A stretch of 64,000 bases of DNA from Bactrocera neohumeralis (taxonomy: Eukaryota > Arthropoda > Insecta > Diptera > Tephritidae): NCBI RefSeq assembly GCF_024586455.1, contig NC_065922.1:31430089-31494088 (forward strand), in the 5' to 3' direction. Below, one piece after another: positions 36,701 to 46,699 of the stretch. Under the pieces are notes generated by a model that saw only the letters and a program-made list of their open reading frames with translations, had not been told where the DNA came from and ran no database searches. The translations under genes and the position numbers were made by a program. How positions within the stretch are numbered: position 1 is the stretch's first letter; the number at the start of each line of letters is the position of its first letter.

Positions 36701-36990
36701 GTTATACGGGCTACTGTAATATGAATTTCGCAAATCCCAAAAATTCCTATTGAAGCTCCGGTCGGAGGCTGTCCATTTGATATTCACGCATATGTATATG
36801 TAAGTAAATGTATGTACAAAATTACAAATGTATGTTGTACACTTAGCCCTTCTTTATCGTAGGAATAGGCATCACATCTGCAGCTATTGCCGAAAGTTCT
36901 AGAAGCAGGTGACGCTACCGGCTAGCGCAATCGTAGCAGAGCTTTGTTAGTATGGGTAAGTCTATGCGGCTGTTTGATTTTTTGCAAAAA
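33735..36990 (+). repeat. Segmental tandem duplication array 2 (three diverged units)
   Basis: Three related units on the plus strand. Landmarks in order within a unit: a GGGTACT/GGGTACTTACG word, ATGCA(A/G)CTCTGCACC, AGTTCTAGAA or AGTTCTGGAA, a CTAGCGCA or CTCGCG word, GCAGAGCT(A/T)TG(C/T)TAGT followed by a GTAAGT-like word (donor-like sites at 34,100, 35,395 and 36,956), a block with CCTC(C/T)AC(T/T)(C/T)GTTCGC(T/G)TTTGTA and ATTTCCGTT(T/C)ATACTGTA (34,312-34,360; 35,910-35,962), then CAGCGCTG and TTATGCTAATTAGAACCGG (34,450; 36,050). Unit spacing is about 1.3 and 1.56 kb. The third unit is incomplete at its 3' side. No protein-coding frame is conserved among the units. Confidence 0.75.
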
Positions 36991-36999
36991 ATATTAAAG

Positions 37000-37765
37000 T
37001 TGTAGTTGTGTGTAGGTGATAAAAGTTAAATGCATGCGTACGTACATCTGTATGCAGTTTTATAACGTAGCATTTTTCTGAGTTAGAAACTAGTGATTGT
37101 AAACTTGCTGCTTTACATACATACATTACTGTTGTCTCACATACTATACATAAGTATATGCATAATTTTTTAATATTTAGAGGGTGAAAATATTTGTAGA
37201 TACTTATTTAGTTATTGGGTTACCAAAGTCAAGATAGAAATATGTATACATACTTACATACTATACAAAATTAAGACGATGAAGATTTATTGTTACAAAT
37301 AGTTTGTTTAATATGTTTATTGAAGATTTTGTTTAATCACAAGTATTGGATATAAAACAATATTGAATAGTACATACATATGTGCATAACCACTTGTACA
37401 TAGCTTAGAAAGGGTGTCGAAGGATGAGGTATAACCTCCTCATTATGTAGTTTTGTATAAGTTTTGCCTGCAATGATACAGAAATTGGTGTGCGTACATT
37501 CTATTATCAGAAAATCAAAATTTCGAAGCTAAACAGAAAAACACACATTTCCTTTGAATTTACATCTGATATAATTAAAATATTAATAATAAATATAATA
37601 ATGAATAATTATTTTTGTAATAATAAATTAATATTTATAATATACGTTCATGGAAAAATAAGAGCATAAAATAAGATATAGTTGTGTTTTTTTACGAAAA
37701 GTTGTAAAATTAGTTGTAAATGCTTAAAGAAGATATTTGAAATGGATTGGAAGAAAATAATTTGC
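37000..37765. other. AT-rich spacer after array 2
   Basis: No gene or clear repeat beyond scattered ATACATAC words. Confidence 0.5.
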
Positions 37766-37772
37766 TTAAAAA

Positions 37773-38545
37773 CATGAATGCTTTCCTGAAATAGTTCATA
37801 TAAAAATTACTTATTTAAAAACATATAATTTAATAATTTAAAATAATTATTTATATATTCATTCAATATTCTAGATTGAAAAATTATTTTTTCCATTTAA
37901 AATTCTAAAATAATTAAATTAATATACATTTAAAACTTACTAACTTTAATTAAATTATCTTTATTATGTACATTTTTATTTAATTTAAATATAATTTAAT
38001 TTTTTTCAATTAAAATTTTTTATTATAATAATTTGAAATTGTAATTGAAACCGTTTTATTATACATTTTATTAATTTTTTTTTAGTTTTATTTTGTTTAA
38101 AATCGATCATTTTTAAAAGCACATAATTTTGTTCCAATATTTAGTTTTTTGGGTAATGTTTTTTTTATATTGATTGTATGTATATTGCTAATATAGAAAT
38201 TTATTTGAGTAAATTAAGTTTTTACCACTTTATTTAATTTAGTTATTTAATATTATCATTCATGCTTTCTTGAAATAATTCATATAAAAATTATTTATAT
38301 AAAAACAAATAATTTTATAGTTCAAAATTATTAAAGTTTTCTACATTTACAATTAACTAACTTTAATTAAATTATCTTTATTAGTTACATTTTTATTTTA
38401 TTTACATTTTATTTATTTTTTTGAATTTCATTTCACAGCTCATACTTTTATTCCAATAATGACTTTTTCGGTAATGTTTTTTTTTATATTGATTGTATAT
38501 TTCTAATATAAAAATTTAATTGATTAAATTTATTTTGGACTAATT
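37773..38545. repeat. Tandem duplication of an extremely AT-rich unit
   Basis: The word ATGCTTTC(C/T)TGAAATA(G/A)TTCA is at 37,778 and 38,263. CTAACTTTAATTAAATTATC is at about 37,942 and 38,356. GGTAATGTTTTTTTTATATTG is at about 38,153 and 38,472 (with one extra T). The order is the same in both units. They are of unequal length because unit 1 has extra AT-rich sequence. No coding potential. Confidence 0.8.
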
Positions 38546-38549
38546 TAGT

Positions 38550-39430
38550 TTATATTAGCTTAATTTCCATTAATATTTTCACCAATAAATAATAATAATT
38601 ATGAGTTTTAAATTTTCAAATATAAACTCACATCTAACTATTATTTTGAAATTTGGAGAATACCTGCCCTGGCTTCTAGAATTATATCTACATGAATAAA
38701 AGTATTTCTAAACTCATTATTCATATTTTCAAGGTATTTTTTTTGCCAAAATTAGCTATGCATTGCTAAAACTACTCATTATAATATTGCATGATGACTA
38801 TATGAATTTCTACTTTGCCACCCACAGTGCAATTATGTTCCAAAAATATTTGCTTTTAATATACTTGAAGAAACAGCAAAGATGAGGGAAGCGTGTAAGA
38901 CGTAATCCAAAAATTAGCTATGCTGCTCAACACGCTGCAACAAATGAATAGAAAAATGCTAAGTGCTCATAGAAAACCACAAAGTACTTAAGCTGTAATG
39001 AAAGAAATCTCTTGAGTACCTGGAAATAGGTGAGTAGGATTATGCATTATTATATTTCTATTTTTCGTTTTTTTTTTTTTTTGAAGAGCCAAGATTTTGA
39101 GAATTCTAATGTTTCTAAGGCACAGCGGTGCGATATTATTTGAATAAGAAAATGAAGTAACCGAAAGAAATTTGCATAAAAAATGCATTCGTTGCAAACA
39201 GCAGGAATATACTATGTACATATGGCTAACTTGTTGGATGAGTGAGTGACTGTCGAAATTTTTTTATGTTAGTGTAATTGCATAAGTTGCGCATGCGCAA
39301 CATTTGAGAGAGGTAGAATAGACACGTGTGAAGAATTTTCTAAAGAATCTTTATAGCTATGTATGTGTGTTTTTAATTTTTATATTTAAGGTATATTCAT
39401 GAATATTATTTAAAAATATATATAGTATAC
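38550..39430. other. Non-coding spacer
   Basis: No gene recognised. The minus-strand frame at 38,988-39,221 has a poly-Lys stretch from a T-run and is not convincing. Confidence 0.5.
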
Positions 39431-39432
39431 TA

Positions 39433-39885
39433 GGGTGTGCCAAAAAAATATTGTTTTTTCCTTAGATGCTGTGAAAATATAGTCCGATTGTTCAAAAAAA
39501 GGACACATTTTGATTTCCTAATATTATTAACAACAGGTGGTTCATTTGTATAAAAAGAGGGAATATTTGCTTATTTGGCTAAAAAGTTTATTCTATTGAT
39601 CAAATTATTGCTTAGTAAAAATTAAAACAATTTTTTTGGAGATTATCTTATAGTCTTAGAAAATAATCTGTGTCAAATTTTGTGCAGATACATAAAAATT
39701 TATTCCATGAAATTAGTTAGATCGATCAGTTTGTATGGCAGCCATTTGTTATAGTGATCTGATATTAGCGATTCCCACGAACTAGCAGCTTTTTGGGCAG
39801 AAACGAACGTGTGCAAAAATTCAGATCGATATTTCAAAAACTAAGCGACTATATTTGGAACTAACATATTTTATTTGGCCCACCC
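39433..39885. mobile_element. TA-flanked composite MITE (453 bp) containing family A sequence
   Basis: The left end reads GGGTGTGCCAAAAAAATAT and the right end, on the minus strand, GGGTGGGCCAAATAAAATAT. Both are flanked by TA (39,431-39,432 and 39,886-39,887). The interior from about 39,640 to 39,850 is family A sequence: TTTTGTGCAGATACATAAA, GTTTGTATGGCAGCC and a GTGATCTGATAT word. Either a family A repeat inserted in a TA-type MITE or the MITE ends captured part of one. Confidence 0.7.
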
Positions 39886-39889
39886 TAAT

Positions 39890-41015
39890 GCATATATTTT
39901 TAGTGCCACGTTGTCAAGTGCTTATTGTCATTTCGTTAAGCGCGCAAATGCATTAAGTGGAATTGCAAAATCATGTAGCTATTGTGTAAATACAACAACA
40001 ACAACAACAAAATAAAGCGATTGCCAACGAATTTGCAACAGTTGTGCTCTAATGAAGACCTCAACATCACCCAACGCAGAAATGACATTTACAGCACACA
40101 CACATGTACACATATACGCTGCAAACTGATCGGATTTGGTCAGTAAAAGTATTATAGAGCATGTGCAACTAATGAATTTTATTTTATAACAAAAACAACA
40201 ACAGTAAATTGCAATCCTGCTGCAATCAGTATTATATATGTGTGTATATACTCGTATTTGTAAGGATATGCATTCATTGTGCTATCAGCACACATTTGCG
40301 CTTTCAAACTTATTCCTGTCATGCTTCTGAATGCATTCTGTTGGCGGCACTTAAACATAATTAAAATTATGTTTCTGATATTTGTTCATGCAGCTCAGAA
40401 ATTGCGTGAAATCCACTGATAATTAAAATGTTTAATCGCTATCATTTATCTCATCAGCAAGGAAAGCTCCAACTGCTCACATAAATGCAACACTTTCAGC
40501 ACACAAATACTGATATTTGTGCAATAAATGCGTGTGCATATGTATGTATGTGTTTTGCCCGCATTTTAATCGCTTTATCGCTTAACTGTTGATAAAGTCA
40601 TGCGCTTTATCTAACTAAGGCGACGTTGATCACAAGCAGTTACTTGCAACGCGCCGCTCTGATTGCCAGCAATGATGCAACACCAGCCAATCAGCCAATA
40701 TGTATCGATAAGAAGCCAGCAAAGCCACCACTGCAACACCATCAACTGATTGGCTTTAATGTATCAGATGCGCATCGCTGTGACATGATTTAAATTATTC
40801 CTATCGCTGATTGGCGATAATGCAATTTATGTGGCGTGTTTAACGCTGACAACCGCGAGTGCATAACATTTCCTTATTGGCGTTTGTAGAAGATATGAGT
40901 AACATTTTTTCTCATTTTTGTTGCTTTTTTCATGGTAATTTGGTAGAATTGCTTACAAGAATTATAAATTTAATATTTTGTGTTAATATAATTTGACTAT
41001 AACACTAATTTTAAC
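39890..41015. promoter_or_regulatory. Possible enhancer-like block (40,080-40,870)
   Basis: A (CAA)n run lies at 39,992-40,010. At 40,565-40,612 several GATA/TTATC words are clustered (CGCTTTATCGC, TTGATAAAG, GCTTTATCTAAC). At 40,685-40,700 two CCAAT words sit side by side (AGCCAATCAGCCAAT), followed by TATCGATA, the DRE core, at about 40,704 and an inverted CCAAT (TGATTGGCT) near 40,746. Density of these words is high against the surroundings. There is no TATA or initiator arrangement I would call a promoter, and no gene is visible downstream. Confidence 0.35.
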
Positions 41016-41017
41016 TG

Positions 41018-41422
41018 ACTGTTATAGGGATGGTTTATAGTAGTGCGATCTGAACAATTTGTTAAAAAGTTATAGTATTGCCTTGGATAATATTTTTTGT
41101 AAAATTTCGTGCATATATCTTAAAAAACTAAAAAAAATCCATACAATGATGTGATTTCAATTGATCAGTTTTTATGGTATATGCTATAGTGGTGCGATAT
41201 CGGCGCTTCAGACAAATGTGTAGCTTCTTGGCGATAAAAAGGAGTGTGCAAAATTTTAGATTCATATCTCATAAACTAAGGGACTGGTTCGAGTACACAC
41301 AGATGGACATGGATAATCGACCCAGCTGATCATGTACATACATACTACATATATGGTATACTTTATAGGATACCTGACGCTTCCTTTAGTGTGTTACAAG
41401 CAGGGTGCCAAACTTAATATTT
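41018..41422 (+). repeat. Family A dispersed repeat, copy A6
   Basis: Lacks the hairpin tip. It has one and a half monomers (GCGATCTGAACAATTTG near 41,046, TGGTATATGCTATAGTGG near 41,175) and the 3' unique part: GTAGCTTCTTGGCGA, CACACAGATGGACATGG, CCTGACGCTTCCTTTAGTG and TGTTACAAGCAGGGTG. Same 3' part as A2 and A3. Confidence 0.8.
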
Positions 41423-41429
41423 GCTCTTC

Positions 41430-42465
41430 AGGTTGCAAAAATTTACCATTTTATCAAAATTGAACCGGACTGCCAAAACAAAAATAATTAAAGTTTCACG
41501 TATTTTAACACAGATCTTTATTATCACCTTCCAAATAGGCTCTTGAGCTAATAAATCTTGCCAAAGTTAAACCTGATTCTTCATATACTTTTTATAAACC
41601 TCGGCTTTGATTACTTTCATCAGCCTTCAGCGAATTTGTATTATTTTCTTGGTTTCTGCTGAGTTTTGGAGCGCCATTCGCGTTACCCAGATGCATTATT
41701 AAGCACCTCTTTTGTGACCTCTGCGGTGGTTGAAAAGAGAGACATAGGAGCGCTAGACCGCAGGTGGTCTCACTTAGGCCATCATTAAGCCCATTGTGCT
41801 TCCGGGTGGTAACCAAATTAAACCTTATCCTGCAACTTAACGGATTTCATAAAAAAACTGATTTTTTCCAAGCCAGCTTCCCAATATTTCTTAAGTTGGA
41901 GCGTTAAGAGCCGTGGTAGATATCCCGTTTTTGCTGCATTCCACTTTTACTTTCTCTGAAGATGGGATCTTAAGAGTAGGTGCTCTCTGATGATCCCTAA
42001 AATATTATTAAGTTCGCTTTTGTCTGTTTAGTCTGTACAACATCAACCAAAAGTAATTTTGTGGTATGCCCTGTGTCTTGCTTCAACACTTGAGGTGTTC
42101 CATTAAGGTCTATTGTTTCAAACAACCCTTGAAGGTGGTGAGTAGTCTAGAGCAGCTTAGTAGAGTTGTGCCCCCAGCTTCACCGAGTGGACTAACTCGT
42201 CTGTACTTTCGTTTCCTTTTATTCTTATATGATGATACTCGTATTAATCGAGTTACCGCTATCGAAATTTTGGGTATGTAGTTTTATTTATGGATAAAGT
42301 TTACAAAATAAAAACATAAAGTGGTAACAAATTTCAAATATATGTAATAAGGAGGTTAAATCAAAAATAGTCTTAGTAGTAAATATTTATATGTGCATAT
42401 TTGATTTTTATTTTTTTAATATTTTTAATGATTATGTATGAATGATATTAATAGCCAATATTATT
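41430..42465. other. Unassigned spacer
   Basis: The minus-strand frame 41,592-41,816 and plus-strand frame 42,066-42,281 have no domain I recognise. The sequence is not especially AT-rich and may hold more decayed mobile DNA. Confidence 0.4.
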
Positions 42466-42469
42466 ACCA

Positions 42470-43330
42470 GTATTCAGTATTACGGAATTAAGTCGGGATG
42501 GCATCTAATCCACCAAGGATTTAAGGTGGGCTGGATCAATATTGGCCCATTCTTGGTCTATTGCCTTTTTGAGGTCCTTGCTGTCTCAAACTGTATACCG
42601 TTCTTGAACACTTTTTCAGAGACGATACCCCAGAGGATCTCAATCGGATTTAGGCCCGAACTTAAGGCGGACCAGTCCAATACAGGCATTTTTCGCCCCG
42701 TAAAGATGGATTTGGTGACCAAACTGTGTGTATTGAAGCATTGTCCTACTGAAAAGTCCTGTCATCGCCTTATAAATTGTCACCAAATTCTATTAAGTCA
42801 CTCTACAGGAAACTACATTTGAGTATTCCTTAGGGTAGAGATCTAGCACTTACATATATGGCTGTCCCCTATGGCAGAACGCAGCCCATACCTTCCAACT
42901 GCCACCGCCAAACCCTCGCTTACAACAGGGACGCCGAGTGGCCATATCTCTCCAATGTCTTTTACAATTATCAGGGCTATCTAGATTGAACTTTTTGATT
43001 ACTAAAAATTAGGTTATGCTATCCTTAGCATGAAAAACGTACTTATTTGCAAACTCCATGCGTTCAAGTGTCGCTGTGAAGGCTTGGGTTTAGGCACCAT
43101 GGAGGTATGTTTCAGTAATGGATTTTTATGGATTCTTTGCACTATTCGACTGTCAGTTATTTGGAGACCCATACGACCTTAAATTTTTTCCCTACTCATT
43201 AAATCAACCACAGCAAGTCCTTATGCGGTTTGAAAATCAATGTTGGCTTTTCACTTCGTCGAATTGTACTATATTAACTTAGGTTTTTAGGTAATTAGAG
43301 ATGCAGTTCCGGTGTCGGTTTACTTTTTTG
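42470..43330 (-). pseudogene. Degenerate Tc1-like transposase T2
   Basis: Read on the minus strand, high to low coordinate: MEFANKYVFHAKDS (about 43,065), KKFNLDSPDNCKRHWRDMAT and RRPCCKRGFGGGSWKVWAAF (about 42,990-42,880), CHRGQPYM and VLDLYPKEYSNVV, then LKKAIDQEWANIDPAHLKSL (about 42,575-42,515) and MPSRLNSVI. This is the full order of the Tc1 DDE domain: the strand before the first Asp, the GFGGGSVMVW block with the catalytic Asp position occupied differently, and the C-terminal DLKKAI-EEW helix. Several frameshifts and stops. Terminal repeats not found. Confidence 0.88.
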
Positions 43331-43339
43331 CGATATTGG

Positions 43340-44085
43340 TGATATTCGCACCGCTATCAAGAATGCATTCCTTTTATGATACCTTGTACATGGTCTGTCA
43401 AACTGATTTCATGAGGCATTTTAACTAACCAATGTCGAAATATTTAAATTAATTTCACTATTTTGAACAATTACATACTTATAATAAATATCTCAAACTA
43501 ATTTTTGCAACTTAACTTCCGAAAACGCTATTATCAGCAGTTGCGATCATTTCGCACTGATGTGCACATATAATTACCTACCAGTACCGAAAGCTCACGA
43601 AATTTTGAAAGCAACAGTTTTCGAATAAAGGAGAAAGCAAAATTTTGGTCATTCCACAACAACAAGATATCACCAAATCATTGCTCAATTTCAGAAACAG
43701 GATAGTTTTTCATATATGGCGAAAAAACAGGAAACCTACTTATGCACATACATATAATTATTTGTATGAGGTAGATTTCGCCGTTGAGACAGTTGATCAC
43801 AGATTTTATAAAAAGGCCAATATTTTGCATGTTTATGCATAGTTGTTTATTGCTAGAAACAACTTTTGTTTTTTTAAAAAAAAAATAAATATGAAATAAG
43901 ATTTTAATTTTGAACTGCTCAAATGGGTGAAGGATATGGTGACTATGCTCAAACAGCCTAACCGCTGCAAGTCCAACAATGTCCGTCATATTACAAAATC
44001 ATGTGCGAACGTTGTTTTTTTTGCCAAAACGTTATTTTGTCAAATGAAATTTTTTGTGAATGTATTGTAAAACTTACGAATTGCA
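43340..44085. other. AT-rich spacer
   Basis: No gene recognised. Frames at 43,645-43,842 and 43,678-43,989 are antisense to each other and without known domains. Confidence 0.5.
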
Positions 44086-44089
44086 TTGA

Positions 44090-44640
44090 TTTTAAGAAAA
44101 ACACCCTTTTTGTGACCTCTTCAGAGGATGCAAAGAGATAGTATTCCGCTCAAGCAAATCTTCCGCCAAGTCAAAAAGTAGTCCAAAAATTGGTACCTGA
44201 GTCGCATAACGAGATTACGCGCAAAACCGACCGCTGTTCATTAGGCTCAGCACCCAAATTTATTTCACCTGCATCCACTTGGTTTTTGTGCGACCGATCC
44301 AAAACATTTGTATGCCATATTTTCCAACTTTAGGGAATGTCTTGGTGAAAACTTCAATGGTTTCTAGTTGAAAGTAACTGCTCATCAACTCTCAGTTCTC
44401 TACCTGGTCTCGTCAAATTCGCCAAGAATAATGTGCCTACAAGGCGAATAGGCACCAACTTGTCGTATCGTAAGCTTTCAGCACGAGTCTGGGAATCGTC
44501 AAAGCGTAAAAAAATATTTTGTTTTTGGAACCGTTGGACGCATATTTGCCTGTATTACCCTTTTAGTTTTCGTCCAAGTTCCTTCAATAAAAGACACTGG
44601 AAAACGCGGTTTTTGATCCAAAACTTTTCGTGCAAATTGA
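44090..44640 (-). pseudogene. piggyBac-like transposase remnant
   Basis: On the minus strand from about 44,505 down the sequence reads FDDSQTRAESLRYDKLVPIR, then LTRPGRELRVDEQLL and STRNH (44,420-44,350), VGKYGIQMFWI (near 44,310) and further broken frames with LLFDLAEDLLERNTISLHPL near 44,180 down to 44,120. These follow the piggyBac DDD-domain order: DxRxxRxxxDKLAPI, the MxVDEQLVPFRGR region with its catalytic Asp (the VDEQLL Asp is kept), KPxKYGIKxW, and a segment ending in a LKRSQK-like word. Frameshifts and stops make it non-functional. No TTAA-flanked ends could be assigned. Confidence 0.75.
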
Positions 44641-44749
44641 CAATGATTGTCTACGCATTTCCAATGCTAACCTAATTAAAAATGTATAATAATCACCAAA
44701 TCTCGTTCAAAAACACGCTTCTTCATACAAAATATATGAAGAAATATTA

Positions 44750-45825
44750 TGGGCACAGAATGCCCCAAGTCACGTATAGCCTACTCACCATATAAAACGC
44801 TTACATTCTTATTAAAGGAGCTACATATGTATATACCAAAAATTTTGTCAGTTTATAACCAAAATTATAGTCTTCCACTCTACTTTCAATAGATCAAATT
44901 CCAAATCCTAGAAATTCAATATCAATAATGAGACCACGGTTCCAAGACTAAATATGTATTCACCAGATTTTGAACTCTATAGCATTTCTTTGTTAGTGTA
45001 ATTTTTATCCTGTAGTACTAAGCGTTCAGGTCCGTTGCATCAGTACCAGTTTTTCCTCAATTTATAACCTCAAAAACACACAAAGTTAATATTTATTAGT
45101 TTCTTTCGAGGGTCAAAATTTAAAAAATATCCTTTGATATCCTTATAAACTCTCTTTCTCTCTCTAAGAAGAAATTGCTTCTGCAATTAAACTCTCCCAA
45201 AATTATAAAGGGTTATTTTACTGAGGCCACCACAAAGTATAACTACCTGCCTTCCCCAGACTGCTTCCTCTTAATAATTAAGGTCAGACGATATTTCGGA
45301 CTATACGTGCAGATAGAAATATGATCCGTTTGAACTCGTTTTGTCAGCTAGCAAACCTAAAACGTTTTTTTCTCTTAATCCGTATGTAATCCAGTGCTTA
45401 GTGTCAGCTTTTGCTGTACTAATTATATTGATTTGTCGCTACTTTTTGAAGACATCTCTATTTGCACGGTGCGGAAACGAAATGAGCAGCGAACTACCTT
45501 TTTTAATTTTCGACCTTTTTGGATTGGTTTTTGTTTTCAATTTTTTTCTTTTCTTTTTAAAACTGCCCATTAGTACAGAAAAGTGTGCATAATTAAGGCA
45601 TAAGCCGATGGTTGCCGACGCACAATGGACAATGCGCTGCGCATGCGCACGAGCTGTAAACGCTTTGTGTGGCGATTTACGTACCGAGTAGTGGACACGA
45701 ATATATTTAGATAGGTATATATGTATGTAAATTCATACATACACTTATATATATGAGGTGTATATATAAATATTCTTAAAAAAAGATTGGAAATCTTTAT
45801 ACCTTGAAACGGGTATATAAGGGTT
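44750..45825. other. Spacer with no recognised gene
   Basis: The plus-strand frame 45,341-45,592 is hydrophobic (two possible membrane stretches, around residues 15-40 and 50-75), but it is mostly Phe and Leu from T-runs and has no known relative in my memory. CT-rich sequence lies at 45,150-45,170. Confidence 0.35.
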
Positions 45826-45827
45826 TG

Positions 45828-46690
45828 TCTACCCTGAACAGAGCGCATTAAATTTTCCACGAAGTTTATAAGACCCAGAAGGAAGCATTGAAGGGCCTAT
45901 AATATATGTATATGAATTAATAGACAGGATGACTAGCTAAGTCGATTAAGACATGTCTGTCTGTCTCTCTGTTGTTTTGTATGTATATACAAGAACTAGT
46001 CCTTAGGTTCTGAGCTATATATCTATTATTTTACATATGTCCTTTTCTCCTCAAGAAACTGCTGATTTGTTAAAACCGCTGATATCAGACTACTAATCAA
46101 TGATCAGTAGATTGATCAGAATGAAGTTCTTGTAAGGACAACTTTTTTATTTTAAAAGATATCTTCATAAAATTTACCACGGATTATTTTTTGAGTCAAA
46201 CGTACAATCTCAGAATAAATCGTTTAGATCAAACCAATATAGCATATAGCCAACATACAAACTGATCGATCAAACTGAAGTTCTAGTAGGGAAATCTTTT
46301 TAATTTTAAAATATATCTTTACGAAATTTGGCACAGATAATAAACATAGACATTGCTACAATCTCCGAAGAAATTATTGGGATCGGACAACTATAGCATA
46401 TAGCTGCCATGCAAACTGGCCGATCAAACTGAAATCTTAGTATAGGCAACTTTTTAATTTGACAAGATGTCTTCTTGAAATTTGGCACAAAATATTGCCT
46501 AAAACAATGATGCAATATCCGAAGAAATTTTTCAGATCGCACCACTATAGCATATAGCTACCATATAAACTGACCGATCAAAATCAAGGGAAAGTCCTTT
46601 TTTTGGCTATTCTGATATAAAAAATGTACCTGTGAAGGGTATTATAGCTATGTTGCAGTCGAAGTTAACGTTTTCTCTTGTTCTCTATAT
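45828..46690 (-). repeat. Family A dispersed repeat, copy A7
   Basis: Reverse orientation. On the plus strand it starts CCCTGAACAGAGCGCATTAA and CACGAAGTTTATAAGACCC, and it holds a TGTCTGTCTGTCTCTCTG tract (45,954-45,971) as the family microsatellite. Monomers follow, marked by AACTATAGCATATAGCTGCC near 46,390 and CACTATAGCATATAGCTACC near 46,543. It ends with TGTGAAGGGTATTATAGC, a degraded hairpin and GTTAACGTTTTCTCTTG. The tip is older and more mutated than that of A2. Confidence 0.85.
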
Positions 46691-46699
46691 TTTTTATTA

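Noticed and set aside
45341..45592. Possible small membrane protein of 83 residues
   Set aside because: Hydrophobicity comes from T-runs; no conserved motif or neighbouring signal seen.
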